Assembly (NCBI GenBank): GCA_963402885.1
Contig: OY727100.1
Coordinates: forward strand, 23,779,665 to 23,843,664
DNA: 64,000 nucleotides
Reading direction: 5' to 3'
DNA from: Antedon bifida
Lineage: Eukaryota; Echinodermata; Crinoidea; Comatulida; Antedonidae
The stretch's first letter is position 1; every line of letters starts with the position of its first letter. Both the position numbers and the translations under genes were made by a program. The notes beneath the pieces are model-generated. The model did no database searches, was not told the DNA's origin, and worked only from the letters and a program-made list of their open reading frames with translations. Below are positions 23,109-34,911 of this stretch, one piece after another.

Positions 23109-24852
23109 GTGGAATAGAGTTAAAGGTATGCGACCACTGTGTTTGGGGTTCACAGATTATACGTCCCCCTTTCCACCACACATCATGAGGCGACAACATC
23201 AATGCATCTGGTGATGTGCTGGGAACGACCCCAAAAGGCTGTGGCAGGGCCTTAGTGCTGAGGCAGGGAGAGCACATTTAACATCTTTTTTTTTATTTAA
23301 TTTTTTTTTTTAACCTGTATTTGATCTCGTAAATTTTATGTTTGCCGCCCTCAATTTAAAAAGAAATTGAATTTATTATTTTCATCGCAGGTGTACGAAA
23401 CGGTTTGGTATGCCGTGCGTTGTTATGCAATGGTTGTGCAGGTGTAGTGGGAAAGATGCTATTGTTAGTCATTCGCGGTTAACACGCCACACTGTTAAAT
23501 TTTGATTTTGTTAATCAATGTTGCTAATACATTGGTAGTGAAATGTCCGATTCATGCAAGATATTGTATTGTAATATATTATGAATACACGTTTATGGTA
23601 CACCGTCCCAGATTAAACATGTTTTAAACAGATAGTTTGTCTCCCGATGGTTTTTGTATGGGGTTAATGGAGAGTGAAATAAGATAAAATATAGAACATT
23701 TGCAAATATTCCGAATTCTAGACCAATTTCGAAGCTCAGACTCATTTTGCCGCCGGCTAGGCCTTAGGCATATACGAAGTCGAGTTTTAAAGTAGAAAAC
23801 CCCACCTACAATTTTGAAGTCGCATCTGGATAGTTGAAATTTTAACATTATCATAATTATCATAGGTGATTAATGTATAGTAATAAGTATAAGTGCAATT
23901 CTGGGCTCTATTTTCATTATTAGCTCTGTCCCAACGATGGGCTAGTACTGGAGACTTAATATTAATTAATTTCATATTTCAATGAATAGGTGCACTTTCC
24001 GCGGACAAGCTCTATTGTCCTGGTGTGAGTCTTATATAGCTTGTTTCATATAATTTCAAATCATGTAAAGTGCCATTTTTTCAGGCGGGAACCTATGCAG
24101 CTCTGTTTTTCAAAATTGTCTTTGCTCAGCCCTAGCATGGTGGGGTACTGAAGATTCTTATACATGTTGTTTGAAAAAATAATAGACGTCATTTCCGGGG
24201 ACCTTACAGCTCTATTTTAAACAGTTTGTTATGCCGTGCGTTGTTATGCAAATGAGTTTGTGTATGTGTATTATGGGGAACAAGGCATGTTAATTCGTGG
24301 TCAACACGCCACATTGTTAAATGTTGATGTTGTTAATCTTTACATTAGAAGATTGTTCAAATCATGTAAATTAAACATTTTTCGGACGGGAACGTAGCAG
24401 CTCTTCTCTTTTAGTTTGCAAAAGTAATCTCGAAAAGAACTCGATGTGGAAAAGAAGCCCACTACTACTCAAGAGTACTAAAAATAAAGGAGCACATGGG
24501 ATTCTTTTCGAGGTTTTATGGCAGTATATTTAATGGAAAATAATGCCATGCGACTTTGTTTCTGATTTTAAAAAAGGTCCACTTGTTTAGGCCTGACAAT
24601 TTACAACCCTCAAAATATCTCTCTTTTAAAATAAAAGAAAAAACAATATTCAATATTTTCAAAAAAAAAAAAAAAAAATCCGTAGAGGTTCGAACCCAAT
24701 CTACTAGAACTGAGAGCACCCAAACCTGAGCATTACCCGTTAAGCCACAAAGTAGTACATGCCTGAACAGCTGATAATAGTCTATTTATACGTATATTAC
24801 GTAATTCAACACTACGTCATAAATATCCTATTAATCTTGTTAAAACCAAAAT

Positions 24853-24925
24853 GATCAGTTAGCTCAGTCGCCTGAGCGTCGTGTTGACAACACGTATGTC
24901 GTGGGTTCGATTCCCACGCTGGTCG
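24853..24925 (+). tRNA. tRNA-like unit, anticodon position GAC (array copy 4)
   Basis: Same 73-nt cloverleaf as the 19383 copy; both Pol III boxes intact. Confidence 0.45.
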
Positions 24926-26675
24926 GTGGAATAGAGTTAAAGGTATGCGACCACTGTGTTTGGGGTTCACAGATTATACGTCCCCCTTTCCACCACACAT
25001 CATGAGGCGACAACATCAATGCATCTGGTGATGTGCTGGGAACGACCCCAAAAGGCTGTGGCAGGGCCTTAGTGCTGAGGCAGGGAGAGCACATTTAACA
25101 TCTTTTTTTTTATTTAATTTTTTTTTTCAACCTGTATTTGATCTCGTAAATTTTATGTTTGCCGCCCTCAATTTAAAAAGAAATTGAATTTATTATTTTC
25201 ATCGCAGGTGTACGAAACGGTTTGGTATGCCGTGCGTTGTTATGCAATGGTTGTGCAGGTGTAGTGGGAAAGATGCTATTGTTAGTCATTCGCGGTTAAC
25301 ACGCCACACTGTTAAATTTTGATTTTGTTAATCAATGTTGCTAATACATTGGTAGTGAAATGTCCGATTCATGCAAGATATTGTATTGTAATATATTATG
25401 AATACACGTTTATGGTAGTTGGTGTGTATGGCCGCACCGTCCCAGATTAAACATGTTTTAAACAGATAGTTTGTCTCCCGATGGTTTTTGTATGGGGTTA
25501 ATGGAGAGTGAAATAAGATAAAATATAGAACATTTGCAAATATTCCGAATTCTAGACCAATTTCGAAGCTCAGACTCATTTTGCCGCCGGCTTGGCCTTA
25601 GGCATATACGAAGTCGAGTTTTAAAGTAGAAAACCCCACCTACAATTTTGAAGTCGCATCTGGATAGTTGAAATTTTAACATTATCATAATTATCATAGG
25701 TGATTAATGTATAGTAATAAGTATAAGTGCAATTCTGGGCTCTATTTTCATTATTAGCTCTGTCCCAACGATGGGCTAGTACTGGAGACTTAATATTAAT
25801 TAATTTCATACTTCAATGAATAGGTGCACATTCCGTGGACAAGCTCTATTGTCCTGGTGTGAGTCTTATATAGCTTGTTTCATATAATTTCAAATCATGT
25901 AAAGTGCCATTTTTTCAGGCGGGAACCTATGCAGCTCTGTTTTTCAAAATTGTCTTTGCTCAGCCCTAAGCATGGTGGGGTACTGAAGATTCTTATACAT
26001 GTTGTTTGAAAAAATAATAGACGTCATTTCCGGGGACCTTACAGCTCTATTTTAAACAGTTTGTTATGCCGTGCGTTGTTATGCAAATGAGTTTGTGTAT
26101 GTGTATTATGGGGAACAAGGCATGTTAATTCGTGGTCAACACGCCACATTGTTAAATGTTGATGTTGTTAATCTTTACATTAGAAGATTGTTCAAATCAT
26201 ATTTTTCGGACGGGAACGTAGCAGCTCTTCTCTTTTAGTTTGCAAAAGTAATCTAGAAAAGAACTCGATATGGAAAAGAAGCCCACTACTACTCAAGAGT
26301 ACTAAAAATAAAGGAACACATGGGATTCTTTTCGAGGTTTTATGGCAGTATATTTAATGGAAAATAATGCCATGCAACTTTGTTTCTGATTTTAAAAAAG
26401 GTCCACTTGTTTAGGCCTGACAATTTACAACCCTCAAAATATCTCTCTTTTAAAATAAAAGAAAAAACAATATTCAATATTTTCAAAAAAAAAAAAAAAA
26501 ATCCGTAGAGGTTCGAACCCAATCTACTAGAACTGAGAGCACCCAAACCTGAGCATTACCCGTTAAGCCACAAAGTAGTACATGCCTGAACAGCTGATAA
26601 TAGTCTATTTATACGTATATTACGTAATTCAACACTACGTCATAAATATCTTATTAATCTTGTTAAAACCAAAAT

Positions 26676-26748
26676 GATCAGTTAGCTCAGTCGCCTGAGC
26701 GTCGTGTTGACAACACGTATGTCGTGGGTTCGATTCCCACGCTGGTCG
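26676..26748 (+). tRNA. tRNA-like unit, anticodon position GAC (array copy 5)
   Basis: Same 73-nt cloverleaf as the 19383 copy; both Pol III boxes intact although flanking sequence in this last unit has drifted. Confidence 0.45.
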
Positions 26749-27612
26749 GTGGAATAGAGTTAAAGGTATGCGACCACTGTGTTTGGGGTTCACAGATTAT
26801 ACGTCCCCCTTTCCACCACACATCATGAGGCGACAACATCAATGCATCTGGTGATGTGCTGGGAACGACCCCAAAAGGCTGTGGCAGGGCCTTAGTGCTG
26901 AGGCAGGGAGAGCACATTTAACATCTTTTTTTTTATTTAATTTTTTTTTTCAACCTGTATTTGATCTCGTAAATTTTATGTTTGCCGCCCTCAATTTAAA
27001 AAGAAATTGAATTTATTATTTTCATCGCAGGTGTACGAAACGGTTTAGTATGCAATGGTTGTGCAGGTGTAGTGGGAAAGATGCTATTGTTAGTCATTCG
27101 CGGTTAACACGCCACACTGTTAAATTTTGATTTTGTTAATCAATGTTGCTATAATACATTGGTAGTGAAATGTCCGATTCATGCAAGATATTGTATTGTA
27201 ATATATTATGAATACACGTTTATGGTAGTTGGTGTGTATGGCCGCACCGTCCCAGATTAAACATGTTTTAAACAGATAGTTTGTCTCCCGATGGTTTTTG
27301 TATGGGGTTAATGGAGAGTGAATTAAGATAAAATATAGAACATTTGCAAAGATGCCGATTTCTAGACCAATTTCGGGCTAGGCCTTAGGCATATGAAGTC
27401 GAGTAGAAAACTCCATCTAAAATTGAATGAAGTAGCATCTGGATGGTTGAAATTTTAACATTATCATAATTATCATAGGTGACTATGTATAGTAATAAGT
27501 ATATAAGTGCAATTCTGGGCTCTATTTTCATTATTAGCTCCATGGTGGGCTAGTACTGGAGACTTAATATTTAATTTCATATTTCAATGAATATGTGCAC
27601 TTTCCGGAGACA

Positions 27613-28901
27613 CTAAATAAGTATTTATCTTAGACAAACGCAAGTTATTAAAATCACTGATATGGCTTGAAACTAATTTTTCTTTTGCATTACGGATGGA
27701 GTAACTGATATTTAACATATATAGCAAGTATGAAATATTTTTGAAGTATTTCCAGAAGTATTTTTTCTCGATGTTTTAAATACGAAAAGATATTAACATT
27801 CAGTGACTTATTTATAGTTTATATCACTGTGCATGCTCCACTGGTGCCAAATTGTGGCCACTTGAGCACAGTGTATTAACATACGAAAAGATATTCAATT
27901 CAATTCATATTTATAATGCGCCGAATTCTTTCCAAAAAGATAAGTTCTAAGGCGCAACGCCAGAACCGCTAGCACTCGTAAATTTGTTGAAATAAATATG
28001 ATTTCAGATGCCTTTTAAACATATAATATTGAAACTTATTGAAGCGACTTCAAATTAGGTCCACTTGAGCACAGTGTATTAACATACGAAAAGATATTGA
28101 AATTAATGACTTATTTCTATTATATCACTGTGCTACCCTGGTGCTAAATTGGGTCCACAGTTACCGTAGTACTATTTATATTATTGAAGTTAATAAAGGC
28201 ATAAATGGCGCTCTGTAGAGAAGTAGAGAATGCTCCAGTCGTCAGAATGACGCTCTGAATATAAAAAAAAAAAACTGTATTTAAATTATATGTTGTACTT
28301 GTATTTTTGGAGAAGGGGAGGGAGGGGAATGAATGCATTTTTTTACATGTTACCGTATGTAGTTTAAGTAAGATTACCTATGTTTTTTTGTCTATTTTGT
28401 GCTTTCTTCTTATATATTTTTTGTTGGACGCACCTTCAAAATGTGAAGTGTGCCACTGTTACAAAGTGAAGTTCCGAAATAAATTATAAATTATATTATA
28501 TATACCTCTAATATGGCCATAATTTAATCTTACATAATATTGTGCTGCCACCTAGCGCTGGCACAACAACTCTCTGACTTTCCTAACCAACAAAACACTC
28601 GACGAAAAAAGCACAATCCTAGCCTCTACGTTGTCTGGAGAATTCACAGGGAAAACGGTCATCTGCAACCAGCGGCAGTAGGTAGTACAAGAGGCCTTGT
28701 AGGCCTAGATAGTATTGCCATAATCTTAAGTTATTTTCGATTTGACAATTGTAATATATAACAGTTATAACACATCCGACAATAAATTCTTCTTGTTTAA
28801 AACAACAGAACAGTACATTGAGGTGGTAGACAGACCAGAGCAGTAAACTAGGCCTAGCTAGTAGGCCTAAAAATAAAATCTATTTCATTTTCTGTAAGAC
28901 A
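27613..28901. other. Intergenic spacer with short repeats before the NCS-1-like gene
   Basis: No supported coding exon. Contains the repeated block described at 27780-28166 and the leader of the NCS-1-like gene. A TAGGCCTA-type motif appears several times just before 28900, as it does in other 5' regions of this window, which may be a genome-wide short repeat. Confidence 0.4.
27780..28166. repeat. Duplicated ~100-bp block split by an AATTC-rich insert
   Basis: CACTTGAGCACAGTGTATTA followed by ACATACGAAAAGATATT occurs at about 27859-27896 and 28060-28097; TACGAAAAGATATT also occurs at 27781. A TATCACTGTGC segment near 27822 and 28123 is the inverse of GCACAGTG, so each block is partly palindromic. 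The stretch between the copies begins CAATTCAATTCATATTTATA and looks like a separate insertion. Confidence 0.55.
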
Positions 28902-29486
28902 ATGGGGAAGTCTCCTAGTAAACTGACTGCAACTGATATTAAAGAAATACAAGATAGTACATATTTTAACAAAAAAGAAATTCAACAATGGCACAAGGAT
29001 TTTATGAAGGATTGCCCTAGTGGTGCTTTGAAAAGAGAGGAATTCCAAACGATATACCACCAATTTTTCCCAAATGGAGATCCTAGTAAATTTGCAAGTT
29101 TTGTGTTTAATGTATTTGATACGGACAATGATGGATACATTTCATTTAAAGAATTTATATCTGCATTATCTGTAACGTCGAGAGGTTCATTAGATGAGAA
29201 ATTGGACTGGGCTTTTAAACTCTATGATCTAGATAAAGATGGGTACATAAACAAAAAGGAAATGCTTGATATCGTAGATGCAATATACGAAATGGTGGGA
29301 AACATGATTGATCTACCAACAGATGAGAATACAGCAGAAAAGAGAGTGAACAAAATATTTAGTCAAATGGATAGATCTGGTCGAGGGAAATTGAACAAAG
29401 AGGAATTTCGTGAGGGTTCTAAATGTGACCCATGGATTGTGCAGGCATTATCCTTAGAAATTCCTCGGTCTAATGATGACAAATGA
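28902..29486 (+). CDS. NCS-1/frequenin-like neuronal calcium sensor, intronless (194 aa)
   Basis: EF-hand calcium sensor of the NCS family; NCS-1 modulates phosphatidylinositol 4-kinase, receptors and calcium channels at membranes. It starts MGKSPSKL, a good N-myristoylation site (Gly2). EF1 is the inactive kind usual in the family (DCPSG around 37-41). EF2 loop [12 protein letters not shown] is at 73-84 and EF3 loop [12 protein letters not shown] at 109-120, both canonical. EF4 at 157-168 ([12 protein letters not shown]) has Arg161 at loop position 5, where a ligand Asp/Asn is expected. [39 protein letters not shown] and [15 protein letters not shown] place it next to NCS-1. The usual length is 190. 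The whole ORF is one exon, while most animal NCS-1 genes have several, so it may be a retrocopy; the frame is intact, arguing for function. Confidence 0.92.
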   Translation: MGKSPSKLTATDIKEIQDSTYFNKKEIQQWHKDFMKDCPSGALKREEFQTIYHQFFPNGDPSKFASFVFNVFDTDNDGYISFKEFISALSVTSRGSLDEKLDWAFKLYDLDKDGYINKKEMLDIVDAIYEMVGNMIDLPTDENTAEKRVNKIFSQMDRSGRGKLNKEEFREGSKCDPWIVQALSLEIPRSNDDK

Positions 29487-31086
29487 ATTTTAACAAAGTA
29501 TTTTAAAGTTTTTAAGTAAAAATCCCCATCAGATAAGACAATGATATTTTATTTTTTAGCAGCGAAATACTCAATTTTAACCTTCCTCGAAAATTTTATT
29601 TGACAGTTTGTATATTAGAGAATTCTTTTCAATATTAAATAGTGTAGACATAGCTTAAGCTTTTGAACCATGCACATGATGCCATCAATTCTAAGAAGGG
29701 CCAATTTAAGATCTACACCAATTTAGTTGAAAATATTTTAAATAGTTTCACAAAATCTTAACAAACTTACTCTAGGCCTATGTTGTTTGTTTAAATTTTA
29801 AGACAGTTACTATAATTGATACAATCCTGTTTTATCTGTGTCTCATGGTCTATTTTAGGACCTATTGTCCTTTAATGCAATGTTTATTTTTCTCAATAAT
29901 TGTCCATGTTAATTTGTCTAATATTTACTGTCTATATTTGTTTATATCTGCTGACAGTTTCCATGCAATGCACTGTTACACAAAGGTTTTATGGAATGGT
30001 GTAGAATTTAGTATTTAATGTGAATGCATAAATGTAAGGTACAGCTGTAATGTCTGTTACCTTTAAATAAATCTAAATTGTATTTTAGTTTTGATTTTAT
30101 TTATTTTTTTTTTTTTTATTTATTCCGGTATATAAAAAACATTACAAAAAGCAGAACAAGTCTGAAATTATTGTAGTACATATAATAAAAAGTTACATTA
30201 CAAATTTACAATATGTATAAACAAATAAATATACTGTACACTAATCTTTAAAATTTATCCAATAGAGCAAAAATGCAATGTCATAAAAAAAAAATAGATC
30301 ATTTTTCATTCATTTTATTCATATTATTTTGATATTAAAATATTAGATATATATTTACATTTCTGTATAGTTCAACCAATAGTTTGTCATATTAATTATT
30401 GTATATTATTTCAAAGTGTAACTGGTAGGTTACTTAGTTTTGGACGCATTGATAAAATATGTGAAATATAATGACTTTTAATTGTTTTATATAAATCTCT
30501 AGTTTAGGCCAATAAATGTAATTTTATAGTGTCATTTTCATGTTGTGAATCGACCAGACTTTTGATATTTTTTGTAATTCTTTTTCCATCTTTTAACTAT
30601 ATTTTGTTTGATATTATTATTATAATATGTTACTTTGTCAACTTATGTGTTTACATATATGCTATATTTTTAACTTTGTAATTGATGACTTGTATCACTG
30701 TTTTGCATTGTGATGAAATAAAATAAAAATTAAAAAGATCTTTTGTTTTGTATTTTGGCATTTAGAGTTATACCGAATAAGATAATTTAATTAGATTATG
30801 TAGAGTAGAATTCATCAATTTAAAATCAATATGTAAAATAAAGAGTACTGTGTTTTTTAAAGAAGTCCGTCCTAATTTTTTTTCCATTTTTCTTTGCGCA
30901 ATATCAAATTGTTAATATCTTGATTTTCATTGGTCAATTTTGTTTTAAAGGTCATTTATGTTATCTTTGTTAATCAGTGAAGCGTGTCATTCACCGGTCT
31001 GATGTAATGTGTGAAGTGCAAATAGGCCTGGGCTAGGCCGTTGATTTGACTCCATATTTAACAGTTTTATTCCACAAACCTTCAAT
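29487..31086. other. 3' UTR of the NCS-1-like gene and spacer before DPAGT1
   Basis: AT-rich, no coding exon seen. A polyadenylation signal is at 30066-30071, and a T-run with TTTATTTATTCCGG near 30090-30130 looks like the tail end of a retroelement. Confidence 0.4.
30066..30071 (+). terminator. Candidate polyadenylation signal, NCS-1-like gene
   Basis: AATAAA about 580 bp after the stop codon, followed by T/GT-rich sequence (TTGTATTTTAGTTTTG). Confidence 0.45.
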
Positions 31087-34000
31087 ATGACGTTAAATAA
31101 TCCCTCATCAACCATTAATGAAAGCGTTATTGGTCTTGATGGACCTTTAGTCATCAATATTATACTGTCAATTATCGGTTTTTTCGTAACAGTTCGAATC
31201 ATCCCTCTCTTCGGTGGTTTGTTCATCCAGGCAGGTTTGTCGGGGAAGGACCTGAATAAGCCGCCTCCTGCAAAGGGAAAAGAGGCTAAACAAGTGTAAG
31301 TAAGGCCTAGAAATGATTTGATGTTTAAAACGTGATACTGATGGAAAATTGTTGCCAAGTATTAAATATTGTATTGCTTAAATAAAAATCTAGACCACCT
31401 AGCTAGGCTAAAAAAGAGACTAGTTAGACTGAGAAGAGCGTACACTACACTGCAGACAGTGCTGAGTAGTAGAGTTTTATATTTTTCTGTAATTCATCTG
31501 AAAATAAAGATATGTTTTGAATTTGAATCCCGTTCATATGTAGTTTTTTTATTTGTATTCACAGGCCCGAAGCTTTAGGTGTGATTTGCGGAGCAATGTT
31601 TCTCATTATAATGTTTATATTCATCCCGTTTCCATTTGGTAAAAAATGGTTTGAAAATGATGCAAATAAATTTCCACATAATGAGGTAGGTTGACCATGA
31701 CAATGATCCTCTTCTTATCAACAATAAGATTTTTGTCAAACTATCTTTTTCATTTGTTCGATTTAATCACTAAATAGCAGTACTAACTAATACTCCTATC
31801 TTCTACCCATTTTATTTCTCATTTAAGTTTTCTAGTTGAGAATGATCCCCTCTTCTCATCACAATGAAAAATATAATGACTTAAAAATGTTGGCTATTAA
31901 TGTGGTTATTAGCTAGGGAAAATTTCTGACCCAAAATGATATCTTCTTCATCTGAAATTTATCATTTTCATATTTATCATAAAAGGTCAATGAACCTGCT
32001 CATTCCACATCAGCACCACCACAACAAAATGTTCAATAATTTGTCATTTTATTTGTTAAATTAACAACCTATCTTGCAGTTTGTAGAGTTCATTGTGGCA
32101 CTGTTGTCAATATGCTGTATGATTTTTCTTGGATTTGCGGACGACGTTTTAAACTTAAAATGGCGGCACAAACTTTGGCTACCAACGATGGCGACGTTAC
32201 CTCTTCTCATGGTTTACATGGTCAACTTTGGGTCAACGACCGTAGTGCTGCCAAAACCTTTTACACAGTATATTGGCACCAGTGTTGATTTACGTGAGAA
32301 TATTCAGTTAAAATTTTGTTGTATTCATATTTAATAAATAGTGGGAAAATAGAAGGGAAGTAAATGGCAAAATAGCATAGCATGTTAACATGAGTTGTCA
32401 AAAACAATATAAATTATCTGATAAAAATCCTAGAAAGAAGCCTTTTGTCATTTTTCCCCTGACTGTCCTGCATAAGTTCTAGATTTACAGTCAACTTTGC
32501 TCAGATGCATTTTTCTACAGTGTACTGTTGTATCTGTTACCTTACTAAAACATCTGTATTATCTTTTTTAATAAATTAGCTAGATACAGTTAAATTTTAC
32601 AATAGTAAATGATAAAATACATTTTCAATACAGGTTTCATGTATTATGTGTACATGGGTATGCTTGGTGTGTTTTGTACAAATGCAATCAATATTCTAGC
32701 TGGAATCAATGGTATAGAAGCGGGACAATCATTGGTAATTGGATTGTCAATTGTAGTGTTCAACTGCTATGAACTATACGGTAAATATTACTTTATTTCT
32801 ACCTTATCTGCCATGTCCAAGTTATTAGATGTGCCTATTGGAGACATTACAGTGCTATCACAAAATCTTATTGAAAACTTGAATTAATTAATTTTATTTT
32901 CAATATGGGCCAACATTTTAAGTATGACACCCTCTGTCGCTTTGTGCATTTTGTCAAGCTTAATCAGTGTTATTATTAAAAAGTGGTTAATAAATGTTGC
33001 TGTATTTGCTTTGTTTTTAGGTTCTTGGCCAGCAGCTCATCGTTTTTCTTTGTACTTTATGTTGCCCTACTGTGCAGTGTGTGCAGGCTTGCTATACCAC
33101 AACTGGTGAGTTATATTCTTTGATTTTTCAGGCCTGGGTTTGTTTATTTCAACCATCTTTTAAAAGAGGATAATCCTTCCAGTTTATCCCAGTGGTTTAA
33201 CTGATATTCAGGAGTGTTGTTAACATTTGTTTTACTGATTCACTTAAAATTCTTATACTTATGTCTTTCTAGGTACCCATCACGTGTGTTTGTTGGAGAC
33301 ACTTTCTGTTATTTCTCTGGAATGACATTCGCTGTTGTCGCAATATTGGGACATTTTAGCAAAACAGTTTTGTTGTTTTTTATACCACAAATTGTCAATT
33401 TTCTTTACTCAGTACCCCAGCTGTTTCATTTTGTTCCCTGTCCTCGTCACAGGTTACCAAGGTATGGGGCAATTCAATTTGCTTTTTCTTTAATTCAATA
33501 ACATCTTACTGCTCAGAATATAAGTTATTAGTACTGTATTTAACTCATTTTGTTTCTAATGAATGCCATGATTAATTTACAATTAAACATTTTTGTTTTT
33601 CAGTTTTAATGAAAAAACAAACAAACTAGAAATGAGCTGTACACGATTTCGACTGGACAATCTGAACATTATTGGTAAGGTTTTGAATTTATAAGATAAA
33701 TTTATTTTGTTTCTGTCAAAAAATGCATTCATAAATTTACGTTTATACAGTTATTTGAATTTACGTTTGAATTTTGATGACAAATATCCTAATTAAATAA
33801 GTAAATTTTTTAATGTATTCATTATTCTTTTCTAGTATATTTATATATTATATGCATGTATGTATATGAAGAGAATAAAAGTGGGACACACCCACCGAAG
33901 AGAAAAAAAAAGATAATTGATGGTTGGCAATTTATATCAATGGGTCGTATATTTGAATGACTACACCAAATCTTAAGTAGGCAATTCAATTTACTCACGA

Positions 34001-34911
34001 GAGAATGGTAGACATCTCACATCATTTTTTTTTCCTTCCAGGTCGATTAATAGTGAGGCTATTGAGATTATTACATCTGATACACGTTGTAGACAATGTG
34101 GGTGAAGATAAGAAAGAGATCCAAGTGAATAATTTCACTATTATTAATTTTGTTCTTAAGCTGGTTGGACCCACTCATGAACAAACTCTTACTGTCTATT
34201 TACTTCTAATTCAAGTAAGTACTCATACTTTGATCATGCTTAAATTCAACTTAAAGGCCAATTTACAGCAGTAACGGTAATAAAAACTATAGAATCTTTG
34301 TTATCATTATGACTATTTACACAAAGCGCAGACGGCTGTTTCCGCTTATGATAGATACAGATTCTATGTGGGAAAAGCTATGCAATTTTCCACTTTCCGT
34401 TACCGCTCGTCTGTGTAAAGTGGTCTTTTTAATGAGTCTTAAAATTAAAAATTCTTTCATCTAGGTAGGCTGCACTGCTGGCTACCATGAGTACATAGAG
34501 GGCATAATACAAATGTGCTCAGTTTCTCTTTAGATGAATATTATATTTATGTATGTAGTAGTCTGTATTTCAATCAAGACAACATTATAGCCATGTTTTA
34601 AAGCATCATTTGCAATTAGATGTTATAGTTTGTTAATTGTGTTTGTTCAGTTGTTGCTAGCAGCACTTTCATAGTTTTGATTGTAATGATAGTGTACTAA
34701 TGTTTGTGGTAATGATAGTGTACTAATGTTTGTGGTAATGATAGTGTACTAATGTTTGTGGTAATGATAGTGTACTAATGTTTGTGGTAATGATAGTGTA
34801 CTAATATTTGTGGTTTCATTCATTTTATTTTGATTACAGGTTCTATGCAGTGTGTGTGCCTTCATCATCCGCTATCAACTGGCGAGACTTTTTTATGATG
34901 TTGTTGACTAG
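31087..34911 (+). CDS. DPAGT1: UDP-GlcNAc--dolichyl-phosphate GlcNAc-1-phosphotransferase (9 exons, 426 aa)
   Basis: ER multipass enzyme for the first step of the dolichol-linked N-glycan precursor: UDP-GlcNAc + dolichyl-P gives GlcNAc-PP-dolichol + UMP; it is the tunicamycin target. Exons: 31087-31295, 31565-31685, 32080-32293, 32634-32780, 33021-33105, 33273-33461, 33604-33674, 34042-34214, 34840-34911; all GT-AG and in one frame (1281 nt). Family hallmarks in order: GLSGKDLNK, the first membrane helices with FIFIPFPF, the catalytic segment [20 protein letters not shown] with its Asp pair, [20 protein letters not shown] followed by [52 protein letters not shown] and the ending [14 protein letters not shown]. 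Human DPAGT1 is 408 aa. The only in-frame start giving the expected N-terminus is the ATG at 31087. Confidence 0.97.
32391..32470. repeat. Dispersed repeat copy (partner at 47340-47435, inverted)
   Basis: AGTTGTCAAAA, ATTATCTGATAAAAATCCTA and TTTTGTCATTTTTCCCC appear here in the same order as in the reverse complement of 47340-47435. In DPAGT1 intron 3. Element type unknown. Confidence 0.6.
34251..34432. mobile_element. Short MITE flanked by TTAA
   Basis: The left end after TTAA (34251-34254) reads AGGCCAATTTACAG; the right end before TTAA (34429-34432) reads CTGTGTAAAGTGGTC, its imperfect reverse complement, and a GTAACGG/CCGTTAC pair extends the match inward. TTAA target duplication fits piggyBac- or Kolobok-type elements. 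About 174 bp, non-coding, 37 bp after the DPAGT1 exon 8 donor. Confidence 0.6.
34684..34812. repeat. Minisatellite, 26-bp unit, about 5 copies
   Basis: TAATGATAGTGTACTAATGT plus TTGTGG is repeated nearly perfectly, ending 27 bp before DPAGT1 exon 9. Confidence 0.93.

Larger units (their letters stand above)
18531..27612. repeat. Macrosatellite: five head-to-tail copies of a ~1.82-kb unit
   Basis: The same ~1.82-kb sequence repeats five times, using the tRNA-like landmark at 19383, 21200, 23036, 24853 and 26676 (spacings 1817, 1836, 1817, 1823). The left edge is near AGACTTAATATTTAATTTCA (18537) and the array ends at the same motif near 27560-27612. Copies differ by scattered substitutions and small indels; copy 1 (left part) and copy 5 (right part) differ most, as expected at array edges. 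Each unit has four degenerate TTTCCGG...CAGCTCT sub-repeats, a duplicated GTATGCCGTGCGTTGTTATG block, a short inverted repeat around CTCGAAAAGAA, a minus-strand and a plus-strand tRNA-like unit, and a long poly-A run. Recurrent short ORFs here are by-products and code for nothing recognisable. Confidence 0.95.

Noticed and set aside
19394-26917. Repeated short ORFs (60-83 aa) on both strands of the 1.82-kb array
   Set aside because: They recur only because the unit recurs, overlap tRNA-like sequence in antisense, have no family resemblance and no splice or start context.
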